From Actinomyces sp. AC-20-1 (GTDB taxonomy: Bacteria > Actinomycetota > Actinomycetes > Actinomycetales > Actinomycetaceae), in NCBI RefSeq assembly GCF_023369555.1, contig NZ_JACJVC010000001.1, positions 124,001 through 188,000 on the forward strand: a stretch of DNA of 64,000 nucleotides. The letters are read 5' to 3'. The notes beneath the pieces are model-generated. The model was not told where the DNA came from and searched no databases. It saw nothing but the letters and a program-made list of their open reading frames with translations. Below are positions 56,964 through 64,000 of this stretch, piece after piece. The translations under genes were made by a program, and so were the position numbers. Each line of letters begins with the position of its first letter. The first letter of the stretch is position 1.

Positions 56964-57083
56964 TGTCACGATCCAGTCCATTGCCCGGCGAGCACCGGTC
57001 CGGCTCCCGGGAGAACGGCGTCATGGCGCCGGATTGCGGACCGTCCGCGCCGGGCGGGGGCGGCAGTGTCCTGGATCGTGACA
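56964..57083. mobile_element. Candidate 120-bp MITE-like element with 13-bp inverted ends
   Basis: TGTCACGATCCAG (56964-56976) is exactly inverted at 57071-57083, and the ends are TG...CA. The 94-bp interior is non-coding and has internal pairing (GGTCCG with CGGACC). It fills the gap between a decayed methyltransferase and the FMN-binding gene, ending 2 bp from the latter's stop. No clear target duplication is seen, so a large hairpin terminator is the alternative. Confidence 0.4.
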
Positions 57084-57085
57084 GG

Positions 57086-57628
57086 TCACTGCTGAGCAGC
57101 AGCCCCGGCGGCCTGGGCGGCGATGGCGTCGATGGCCTCGTTGAAGGCGTCGGAGGTCTTGGAGGCCCCCGCCAGGGCGGTGACGTGCGCCTGCTCGACG
57201 CTGCGGCCCACGACCTCGCCGGCGACCTCGTTGACGAAGTCCTGCATGTAGTCCTTCGACCGCTCGGCGAAGGGGTGGCCGACGACCTCGACCTCGGTGA
57301 CAACGCCATCGGCGAGGGTGACGGTGACGTCGATGGAGTCCTGCTCGAGGAGGTCGTCGAGGACGCCGTAGGTCTGGGTCGAGGTGTACTCGCCGTCGGC
57401 GTAGGGCCCTCCGGTGGGGGCGGCGGGAGCCTCGGGCGCCCGGCTCGGGGTCCTGGCGGGGGCGGCGGCCTCATGGGTCTGGGCGCGCCCGGCGTACTCG
57501 TCTCCGGCGATGGTGACCTCCTCGCCGGCAGCGCACCCGGCCAGGAGGGTCCCGGCGGCGAGCAGGGCCCCGGCGGTGGCGCCGGTGGTGCGCAGGGCCC
57601 TGGCCGCCCCGGTGGCGCGCGGGCTCAT
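57086..57628 (-). CDS. FMN-binding lipoprotein of the iron-uptake operon
   Basis: 180-residue secreted lipoprotein: signal segment with lipobox LAGC, an Ala/Pro-rich linker and an FMN-binding domain (DGEYTSTQTYG, DVTVTLADGVVTEVEV). LAGASKTSDAF matches the (S/A)GAS-x-T flavin-attachment motif, where the Thr is flavinylated through phosphoester in related proteins. It overlaps the ABC ATPase gene by 4 bp. An extracytoplasmic electron carrier for iron reduction is inferred. Confidence 0.83.
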   Translation of the reverse strand: MSPRATGAARALRTTGATAGALLAAGTLLAGCAAGEEVTIAGDEYAGRAQTHEAAAPARTPSRAPEAPAAPTGGPYADGEYTSTQTYGVLDDLLEQDSIDVTVTLADGVVTEVEVVGHPFAERSKDYMQDFVNEVAGEVVGRSVEQAHVTALAGASKTSDAFNEAIDAIAAQAAGAAAQQ

Positions 57629-58377
57629 GCGGGCTCCCCCTCGCCGGCGAAGTCGAGCATGTCGCTCGTGCGGCGACGCTCGGCGCCGTCGTTCATCTTC
57701 TCCCCCACCAGGCGCCCGTGGTTGAGCAGGACCTGACGCTCGCCGCAGGAGGCGACGTGGGCGTCGTGGGTGACGACGATGAGGGTGGTGCCCTGCGCGT
57801 GCAGGCGGTGGAAGATGTCGAGGACGAGCTGCTCGTTGGCCTCGTCGAGGTTGCCGGTGGGCTCGTCCGCCAGGACGATCTCGGGGTGGTTGATGAGGGC
57901 GCGGGCGATGCACACGCGCTGCTGCTCGCCGCCGGAGAGCTGGGAGGGCAGGTGGTGGGCGCGCTCGGCCAGGCCGACGTTGTCCAGGGCCGCCAGGGCC
58001 TCCTTCTCGTCGGTCATGGAGTGGTAGTACTGGGCGACCATGACGTTCTCGACGGCGGTCAGGTGCGGCACGAGGTGGAACTGCTGGAAGACGAGCCCGA
58101 TGACGTTCTTGCGGATGTCGGTGAGCTGGGCGGCGTTGAGGCGGCCGAGCTCTCGCCCGTCGAGGAGCACGGAGCCCTTCGAGGGGGTGTCCATGCAGCC
58201 GATGATGTTCATGAGCGTCGTCTTGCCCGAGCCGGAGGAGCCGACGAGGGAGAGCCACTGGCCGCGCGGCACGTCGAGGCTGACGTCGTCGACGGCGTGC
58301 AGGTCGCCGTAGATCTTGGAGACGTGGCGCAGCTGGAGCAGGGGCCGGCTGTCCGGCGCGGTGGTGGTGTCGGTCAT
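57625..58377 (-). CDS. ABC transporter ATP-binding protein (MacB/LolD type)
   Basis: 250-residue ATPase with Walker A GSSGSGKTTL, Q-loop FQQFHLV, signature LSGGEQQRV and Walker B LADEPTGNLD, the pattern of ATPases that drive FtsX/MacB-type permeases. The ATG is 1 bp from the stop of the second permease gene. It pairs with the two FtsX-like permeases upstream. Confidence 0.93.
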   Translation of the reverse strand: MTDTTTAPDSRPLLQLRHVSKIYGDLHAVDDVSLDVPRGQWLSLVGSSGSGKTTLMNIIGCMDTPSKGSVLLDGRELGRLNAAQLTDIRKNVIGLVFQQFHLVPHLTAVENVMVAQYYHSMTDEKEALAALDNVGLAERAHHLPSQLSGGEQQRVCIARALINHPEIVLADEPTGNLDEANEQLVLDIFHRLHAQGTTLIVVTHDAHVASCGERQVLLNHGRLVGEKMNDGAERRRTSDMLDFAGEGEPA

Positions 58378-58378
58378 C

Positions 58379-59614
58379 TCATTCCTCCCTGAGGACGACG
58401 GCGGGGTCGATGCGGGTGGCGCGGCGCACCGGTGAGCTCGCCGCGACGACGGCGACGGCGGCGGACAGGGCGAGGGAGCACAGGGCCAGCCACCAGGAGA
58501 AGGCGATGGGGCGCTCGAAGACGCCGACGCCCACCGCCCAGGCCAGGCCGTGCCCGACGGCGGTGCCCAGCAGGCCGCCGACGAGCCCCATGACCGCGGC
58601 CTCGGTGTAGAACTCGGCACCGATGGAGGCGGCGGAGGCCCCCAGGGCCTTGCGCAGGCCGATCTCCTTCCTGCGCTCGGAGACGATGACGGTCATCGTC
58701 GTGGACACGCCGACGAGGGTCAGGGCCAGGACGACGACGGCCACCACCCAGAACAGGGTGTTGAGCATGGCGATGATGCGCGTGTTGCCGCTGGTGATCT
58801 TGGAGACCTCCTGGGCGCGCAGGCCGGTGCCGTCCTGGGCGGTGAGGCCGGCGGCGTTGAGGTCCTGGACCGCCTGGGCGGCGGGGACGGTGCTGGTGTC
58901 CACGGACATCTCGACGACGTCGTAGCCGGCGTCGGCGGCGGCGGTGAGGTCCTCGAGGGCCGCCAGCGGCACGTAGATGATGTCGTCCTCGCTGCCGCCG
59001 GTGTCCACGGTGCCCACGACCCGCCAGCGGCGCTCGCCCTGGGTCTGGGAGGCGCCGTCGGAGGAGACGACGGAGCCGAGGGTGAGGTTGTCGGTGGACA
59101 GGTACTCGACGTTGACCATGTCGCCGATGCCCAGGCCGGTGGAGCCGGCGACGTCGGCGCCGATGAGGACCTCGCCCTGGCCGGGCCAGGCGCCGTCGAC
59201 CTCCCAGTGGCCGTTGAGCGAGCGGGTGGCCTCGACGTCGATCCCGCCCATGAGGTAGGCGCTCTTGTTGACCCGGACGGTCTCGTAGCGGTAGGCGGCG
59301 CTGCGCAGGTCCCCGGCCCCCGCGGAGGCGCCCGCCACGGAGCCGAGGACGTCCTGGGCGGCCCGGACCGCGGTCTCGTCCAGGCGCGCGGTCCCCTCCC
59401 CCGCCGTGGCGCCCGCGACGGGCACGAGGATGACGTTGGCGCCGTACTGGCGCATCTCCTCGCTCATCTGCGCGGGCACGGCCAGGCAGACGGCGGCGAG
59501 GCAGAACAGGGTGGCGGCGCCGACGGCGGAGGAGCCGATGGCGGCGGCGGCGCGCCCCCGGCGGCGCAGCAGGGCGCCCAGGAGCATGGTGAGGAACATG
59601 CGGCGGTTGGTCAT
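58379..59614 (-). CDS. FtsX/MacB-like ABC permease (second)
   Basis: 411-residue permease: one N-terminal helix, a large extracytoplasmic domain (~55-290) and three C-terminal helices of the FtsX type (VAVVVLALTLVGVSTTMTVI, then RKEIGLRKALGASAASIG). It ends in RIDPAVVLREE, typical of the family. Paired with the first permease and the ATPase. Such pairs accompany FTR1/P19 iron loci in several bacteria. Confidence 0.88.
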   Translation of the reverse strand: MTNRRMFLTMLLGALLRRRGRAAAAIGSSAVGAATLFCLAAVCLAVPAQMSEEMRQYGANVILVPVAGATAGEGTARLDETAVRAAQDVLGSVAGASAGAGDLRSAAYRYETVRVNKSAYLMGGIDVEATRSLNGHWEVDGAWPGQGEVLIGADVAGSTGLGIGDMVNVEYLSTDNLTLGSVVSSDGASQTQGERRWRVVGTVDTGGSEDDIIYVPLAALEDLTAAADAGYDVVEMSVDTSTVPAAQAVQDLNAAGLTAQDGTGLRAQEVSKITSGNTRIIAMLNTLFWVVAVVVLALTLVGVSTTMTVIVSERRKEIGLRKALGASAASIGAEFYTEAAVMGLVGGLLGTAVGHGLAWAVGVGVFERPIAFSWWLALCSLALSAAVAVVAASSPVRRATRIDPAVVLREE

Positions 59615-59619
59615 CTGGC

Positions 59620-60912
59620 TCACCTCCGGTGCAGGGCCGTCGCCGGCTGGATCCTGAGGATGGAGCGCATCGACGAGGAGGTCGCGACGAGCAGGACGAG
59701 GGCGACGAGCAGGACGACGAGGACGTAGACCATGGGCCGCATCGTGATGGAGGAGTCGAAGACGATCCTGCCGATGAGCTGGGCGAGGCCGGAGCCGGCC
59801 AGGGCCCCCACGGCCGTGCCGATGACGCCGATGACGGCGGTCTCGGACAGGATGAGGCGGTTGATCGAGGCGCTGGAGGCGCCCACGGCCTTGAGCAGGG
59901 CGAACTCGCCCGTGCGCTCCACCAGGGAGGCGGTGGTGAGGGAGGCGACGGCGAGGGCGGCGGCGAGCAGCGACAGGGCGGTCATGAGGATCATGAGGAC
60001 CTGGGTCTTCTCCAGGACGCTGCCCTCGACGGCGGCGACCTGGCGGACCTGCTTGGCGACGACGCCGGGGATGGACTCCTCGATCTGGTAGGTGATGGAG
60101 GAGGCGTAGGCGGTGCAGTACCAGGTCTCCCACTCGTAGCTTGAGACAATGGCGGGGTTCTGGGACACCTTGCGCGACAGGTCGTTCTCGGGGGTGGTGA
60201 GGGCCTTGACCTCGACCTGCTCGACCTTGCCGGTGTGCCCGGTGAGGTCCTGGACGACGGCCAGCGGCGCGTACAGGGTGGCGTCGTCGTCGTCACCGGA
60301 GGTGTACACGCCGGTGACGGTCAGCCTGCGCTCACCCAGCGGCGTGGCCAGGGTGAGGACGTCGCCGGTGCGGGCACCGAGCTGCTGGGCCAGGGCGGAG
60401 CCGATGACGGCCTCGTCGGCCTCGTCGTCGGGCCACTGGCCCTCCAGCGACCACCACGAGCGCAGGGTGGTGACGCCGGCGACGACCGTCTCTCCCGTGG
60501 GCAGCTCGAGCTCCTTGTTGAACCAGGTGCCGACGACGGCCAGGTCCTGGGAGGAGGCGCCGGTGGAGGAGGTGACGTCGACGTGGCCGGTGAGGCGGGC
60601 GGCGAAGTCGACGATGTTGTAGGCCCAGAAGATCGTCTTGATGGTGGGCACCGAGGCCTCGTCGATGAAGGCGGTGGCCTGGGGCTCGTCCTCGGTCTCG
60701 TACAGGTCGGCGACGACGGCGTCCGCCTTGGGCTGGACGGTGATGTTGGAGCCGTAGGCGGTGAGCTCGGCGTTGAGCTTGTCGCCGACGTCGAAGACGA
60801 CGCCGAGCATGGCGACGCTGATCGAGGCGCACAGCGCGACGGTCAGGCCGATGAGGGAGCGTCGGCGCAGCTGGCGGGTGAAGGAGCGGTGCAGCAGGCG
60901 CAGGAGGAACAT
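59620..60912 (-). CDS. FtsX/MacB-like ABC permease (first)
   Basis: 430-residue permease with the same layout: N-terminal helix (SLIGLTVALCASISVAMLGV), a periplasm-side domain and three C-terminal helices with ERTGEFALLKAVGASSASIN and the ending ILRIQPATALHRR. Its ATG overlaps the stop of the DUF2318 gene (TGATG). With the second permease it probably forms a heterodimer. Confidence 0.88.
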   Translation of the reverse strand: MFLLRLLHRSFTRQLRRRSLIGLTVALCASISVAMLGVVFDVGDKLNAELTAYGSNITVQPKADAVVADLYETEDEPQATAFIDEASVPTIKTIFWAYNIVDFAARLTGHVDVTSSTGASSQDLAVVGTWFNKELELPTGETVVAGVTTLRSWWSLEGQWPDDEADEAVIGSALAQQLGARTGDVLTLATPLGERRLTVTGVYTSGDDDDATLYAPLAVVQDLTGHTGKVEQVEVKALTTPENDLSRKVSQNPAIVSSYEWETWYCTAYASSITYQIEESIPGVVAKQVRQVAAVEGSVLEKTQVLMILMTALSLLAAALAVASLTTASLVERTGEFALLKAVGASSASINRLILSETAVIGVIGTAVGALAGSGLAQLIGRIVFDSSITMRPMVYVLVVLLVALVLLVATSSSMRSILRIQPATALHRR

Positions 60913-62183
60913 CAGGCGAACACCTCGGCGCTGGCCTCCAGGACCTCGGTGGGGATGAGCATGGTGCCGTCCTCGACCGTGTAGTCGATGGGGATCGGGT
61001 TGCAGCCGCCCTTGAAGCCGACGGTGGCGGGGTTGATGGCGACGTCGCAGCGCTTGCAGATGACCTTGCCGTCGGCCTCGTAGTAGCCGGAGGGGCCGCA
61101 GGACTCGCAGGCGTCGAGCCCGACGCCGTAGGCGCCGCCGTTCTTGAGCAGGGCGATCCAGCGGACCTCGGTGCCGCCGGTGGCCTCGTAGGCGAAGCGG
61201 TGCAGGTGGCCGTCGGCCAGCAGGCTGGTGGGGATGAGGGCGCCGGCGGCGGCGAGCTCGTAGGGCTCGGGCTCGGACAGGGTGGGGACCTCGTTGACCT
61301 TGGCGACGGCGACGGTGCGGGTGAGCACGAGGACCGTGAAGGCGCCGGCGGAGGCCAGGACCCAGCGGCGCGAGCGGCGGCGCTCGGCCCTCACCGCGCG
61401 CAGGCGGGCGGGGTTGGCCTGCGCGGGGGCGCGACCGAGGGCGCGGGCGAGCTCGACGGCCAGGGGCACGAGCCAGATGGCGGCGGCGGTGAGCAGGATG
61501 GCGCCCTCGAGGTTGTTGGAGGCCCAGGACAGGAGCCGGAAGCCGGTGCCGGTGATGCGGATGCGCTGGGTGCCGTTGAGCACGCGCAGCAGCTGCAGCA
61601 GGTGCACGGCGGTGACGACGGCGAGGAAGACGGCGAGGCTGGCCCGGGTGAGGACCACCGGGGCGCGGCGCGCGGCGCGGTAGTAGAGGAAGGACAGGAC
61701 GCCGACGCTGGCCCAGGCGCCGGCGAAGCCGAGCACGCGCAGCAGCATCGTGGAGGAGACGACCTCCTCGCCCGGCTCGATGAAGGCGGCGAGCTGGAGG
61801 ACGACCTCCGGGACGGCGCGGAAGAAGGCGGCGGCCAGGGCGGTGCAGGCGGCCACCTGGGCGACGGTGCCCAGGCGTCCCTCGGCTCCCCAGCGGGGAC
61901 GGCGCGCCAGGAGCAGGACGCAGGTGAGCAGGGCAGCGTCCGCCAGGACGCACACGACGAGAGTGGGCACGGTGACGCTGGTGCGGTCGGTGATGACGGC
62001 CAGCGCGCGCAGGGCGGCGAGGGCGACCGCGCCGGCGGTGCCGGCCAGGGCGCTGGCCAGGCGCCATCGCGAGCCGCGCGGCCACCCCTCGATGAGGGCG
62101 GGGGCGAGGATGACGGCGGCCGCCGCGTAGAGCAGGAAGGGCAGGGTCGCTCCCCCGACGACGGAGACGAATCGCTCGAGCAC
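60912..62183 (-). CDS. DUF2318 membrane protein with Cys-rich domain
   Basis: 423-residue protein with about eight N-terminal hydrophobic helices and a C-terminal extracytoplasmic DUF2318 domain with two C-x2-C pairs (DACESCGPSGYY and VICKRCDVAINP) plus a later Cys (GGCNPIPIDY), which likely bind a metal centre. In iron-uptake loci with FTR1 and P19 this protein is a candidate electron conduit across the membrane. The start is GTG with only a weak ribosome site. Confidence 0.85.
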   Translation of the reverse strand: MLERFVSVVGGATLPFLLYAAAAVILAPALIEGWPRGSRWRLASALAGTAGAVALAALRALAVITDRTSVTVPTLVVCVLADAALLTCVLLLARRPRWGAEGRLGTVAQVAACTALAAAFFRAVPEVVLQLAAFIEPGEEVVSSTMLLRVLGFAGAWASVGVLSFLYYRAARRAPVVLTRASLAVFLAVVTAVHLLQLLRVLNGTQRIRITGTGFRLLSWASNNLEGAILLTAAAIWLVPLAVELARALGRAPAQANPARLRAVRAERRRSRRWVLASAGAFTVLVLTRTVAVAKVNEVPTLSEPEPYELAAAGALIPTSLLADGHLHRFAYEATGGTEVRWIALLKNGGAYGVGLDACESCGPSGYYEADGKVICKRCDVAINPATVGFKGGCNPIPIDYTVEDGTMLIPTEVLEASAEVFA

Positions 62184-62242
62184 GTCTGGTCACACTTCCT
62201 TGTTCTCGGTTCCGTGGGGCGGCCTCCGGGTGGGAGGCGTGC

Positions 62243-62295
62243 CACTGGCGCCGTGACGCTCCAGGCCGGGTCGGGCTGGTGTCACGGCGCCAGTG
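62243..62295. repeat. 15-bp perfect inverted repeat between P19 and DUF2318 genes
   Basis: 62243-62257 is the exact reverse complement of 62281-62295, with a 23-nt loop. It could trim expression between the iron-binding lipoprotein and the downstream membrane genes. Its arms resemble the 13-bp ends of the 56964-57083 element (CTGG, 2-4 bases, CGTGAC). Confidence 0.6.
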
Positions 62296-62359
62296 AATCA
62301 GACGGTCGCCGTCCGGGTGGGCACGCGGTCCTCGGGCGCGGGCGGCCGCTGCGGTGGTC

Positions 62360-63025
62360 TCACCACTCCTGGACGGTGTACTCCCAGTTCTTCCAGGTGA
62401 GCTCGGTGGCCTCCCAGAAGGAGCCGGTGACTCCGGTCTCAGGGTCGACGTGCAGGACCCAGCCGGCCTCCTCCGGGGAGGAGACACCGATCATGATGTT
62501 GTAGGTGCCGTCCTGGGGCAGGGCGACGTTGGCGCCGTAGTGCGGGCCGTCGGAGGCGTTCATCTGCATGAAGGTTCCCTCGGCGGCGCCGTTGTTGGCG
62601 ACCTCACCGGTGGCGGCGTCGACGATCTTGTAGGTGACGGTCAGGCCGGGGATGAAGGAGCCCTCGGGGTAGCCGAGCGTGTTGCTGGGCAGGGCGGAGA
62701 TGTCGGCCTCGATGTGGAAGCTGGACTCGGAGGCGGCCAGGCCGGAGGAGCCGGCGGGCTCCATGTCGACCGGCTGGAAGTAGACGAGGGCGACGTTGAT
62801 CTGCGGGGTGCCGCCGGAGGAGATCTCCTGGTCCTCACCGATGGGGTACTCGGTGAAGGCGGCCTCGCCGTCGTCGGCCATGGCCTCGTCGTCGGCCATC
62901 TGGCCGTCGGCCATGGTGGCGTCGGAGGCGGGGGTGCTCTCCTGGGAGGAGCCGCAGGCGGCCAGGCCGAGGGTGCCGGCCAGGGTGAGGGCCGCGAGTC
63001 CGGAGACGAGCCTGAGGGAACGCAT
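62360..63025 (-). CDS. P19/Tp34-family iron-transport lipoprotein
   Basis: 221-residue lipoprotein: signal with lipobox LAAC, a Met/Asp/Ala-rich segment (repeats of MAD around residues 37-53) and the Tp34/P19 domain (PQINVALVYFQPVDMEP, SSFHIEADISA, GPHYGANVALPQDG), which binds iron and copper with Met, His and Glu. It would hand iron to the FTR1 permease. AAAGGAC precedes the ATG. It follows FTR1 by 41 bp. Confidence 0.93.
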   Translation of the reverse strand: MRSLRLVSGLAALTLAGTLGLAACGSSQESTPASDATMADGQMADDEAMADDGEAAFTEYPIGEDQEISSGGTPQINVALVYFQPVDMEPAGSSGLAASESSFHIEADISALPSNTLGYPEGSFIPGLTVTYKIVDAATGEVANNGAAEGTFMQMNASDGPHYGANVALPQDGTYNIMIGVSSPEEAGWVLHVDPETGVTGSFWEATELTWKNWEYTVQEW

Positions 63026-63066
63026 GGGGTTGTCCTTTACGTGGTGGTTGGTGTGGATGGGGAGGG

Positions 63067-64000
63067 TCAGGAGTCCTGCGCGGCGCGGCGGTGGCGCATG
63101 ACCGAGACGATGGACAGGACCAGGACGACGACGACCATGACGGCCTGGAAGCCGATGGTCTCGACGTAGGGGTAGAAGCCGAGGACGTCGTAGGTGGGCA
63201 CGCCCTCGAGGTAGGTGGCGGGGATGATGTCGCCCTCGAGGAGGGAGTGGGCGCCGCCGCCGGCGAAGATGACGACGAGGACGGCCATGAGGAAGGAGGT
63301 GACGGCGAAGAAGGGCCGCAGCGGGATGCGCACGCTGGTGTAGCGGATGAGCAGGAAGATGACGAGCAGGACGGCGGCGGCAGCGGCGAAGCCCTGCCAG
63401 ATGCTGGCGCTGCCGGTGGGGTCCATGGCGAACAGCGCCTGGTAGAACAGGACGGTCTCGGCGCCCTCGCGGAAGACCGCGAGGAAGGACAGGGACACCA
63501 GGCCCCAGAAGCCGCCCTCGGAGACGGAGGCCTCGGTCCTGTCCTTGATGTAGCGGTTCCAGGAGGACACCGAGGACTTCGACAGCATCCAGTTCGAGGT
63601 GAACAGGAGCATGAGCATCGCGATGAGCGCGACGGCGCCCTCCAGGGCCTCCTGGTAGGCGGAGGCGGAGTTGAACAGGGCGGAGAAGAGGGCGGCGACG
63701 ACGCCGGAGGCGAGCAGGGCCAGGACCACGCCGGCGTAGACGTGCTTGACCCGGTCCCTCATGCCCGCCTGGACGAGGTAGGCGATGACGGCGGCCACGA
63801 CGAGGATGGCCTCGAGCCCCTCGCGGATGAGGATGAGGAAGGCCTGGCCGAAGGAGCCGGTGAAGAAGGCCTTGAGGGGGCTGATGTCCTCGGCGGCGCC
63901 GCCGTCGAGCATCTGGGCGTCCTCGAGGAGGTAGGTCTTGAGGGTCTGGGCGTGCTCGGTGGCCGCCTCGGTGTCCCCGGCGATCATGGCCTTGCGGGTG
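63067..64000 (-). CDS. FTR1-family high-affinity iron permease (5' end outside window)
   Basis: The C-terminal ~310 residues of an FTR1 permease. Two RExxE iron-transport motifs are visible: LILIREGLEAILVV and AVFREGAETVLFYQAL, in a seven-helix domain. A helical region before the first helix suggests the long-form bacterial permease with an N-terminal extracytoplasmic domain. The reading frame is open to the window end. It is the first visible gene of the iron operon. Confidence 0.93.
   Translation of the reverse strand, partial: TRKAMIAGDTEAATEHAQTLKTYLLEDAQMLDGGAAEDISPLKAFFTGSFGQAFLILIREGLEAILVVAAVIAYLVQAGMRDRVKHVYAGVVLALLASGVVAALFSALFNSASAYQEALEGAVALIAMLMLLFTSNWMLSKSSVSSWNRYIKDRTEASVSEGGFWGLVSLSFLAVFREGAETVLFYQALFAMDPTGSASIWQGFAAAAAVLLVIFLLIRYTSVRIPLRPFFAVTSFLMAVLVVIFAGGGAHSLLEGDIIPATYLEGVPTYDVLGFYPYVETIGFQAVMVVVVLVLSIVSVMRHRRAAQDS

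Overview
The window is about 73% GC and comes from a high-GC Gram-positive chromosome. Gene content and order are actinobacterial: SepIVA-coaD, leuCD-murA-plsC-gpsA-ddl-thiL, lexA/LysM/nrdR, miaA-dapF, and a PimB'-like mannosyltransferase. An LPXTG surface protein, an L-lactate dehydrogenase, cytochrome bd and a sulfated-glycan island fit a facultatively fermentative, host-associated Actinomyces-type organism. The genus is an inference from content only.

Layout. 1-8,193: cytochrome bd oxidase (cydAB, cydA cut by the window edge), its CydDC exporter and a GAF-GAF histidine kinase, with a DevR-like response regulator converging on it (8,245-8,898). 9,160-11,787: an LPXTG/CnaB surface protein broken by two compensating frameshifts. 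11,935-16,541: mutM, rnc, yceD, a SepIVA-like gene, coaD, then rsmD on the other strand; between coaD and rsmD lies a 19-bp-periodic repeat array. 16,584-24,826: a sulfatase island (sulfatase, two sugar ABC permeases, binding lipoprotein, ROK repressor, TauE-type exporter, anaerobic sulfatase maturase) lying between rsmD and recG. 24,952-29,703: recG and a DAK/FakA-like gene, then rpmB on the other strand.

29,793-42,016: thiL, ddl, an AMIN-like lipoprotein with a leader ORF, a decayed GH1 beta-glucosidase, gpsA, plsC, murA, leuD, leuC, an IclR regulator and a PimB'-like glycosyltransferase. 42,171-50,276: nrdR, an SOS-linked LysM protein, lexA, ldh, a DinG-type helicase, hflX and a methyltransferase. 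50,305-56,378: MFS exporter, brnQ, a DapF-like protein without the expected catalytic cysteines, miaA and two YbjN genes. 56,429-57,083: a methyltransferase remnant and a small inverted-repeat element. 57,086-64,000: an iron-uptake operon (FTR1 permease cut by the edge, P19/Tp34 lipoprotein, DUF2318 protein, two FtsX-type permeases, ABC ATPase, FMN-binding lipoprotein).

How the genes work together. The cyd block makes, matures and probably senses for a high-affinity oxidase. The island would import a sulfated sugar, desulfate it in the cytoplasm with a maturase-activated sulfatase and export the sulfur oxyanion, under a ROK repressor whose likely operator is visible. The last operon looks like reductive iron uptake.

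Recurring signals. About a dozen genes have a TAnnnT hexamer only 6-7 nt before the start codon and no Shine-Dalgarno, which points to leaderless transcription. Broken frames occur only in accessory genes (surface protein, GH1, methyltransferase). No tRNA, rRNA, CRISPR array, full insertion sequence or prophage was seen.
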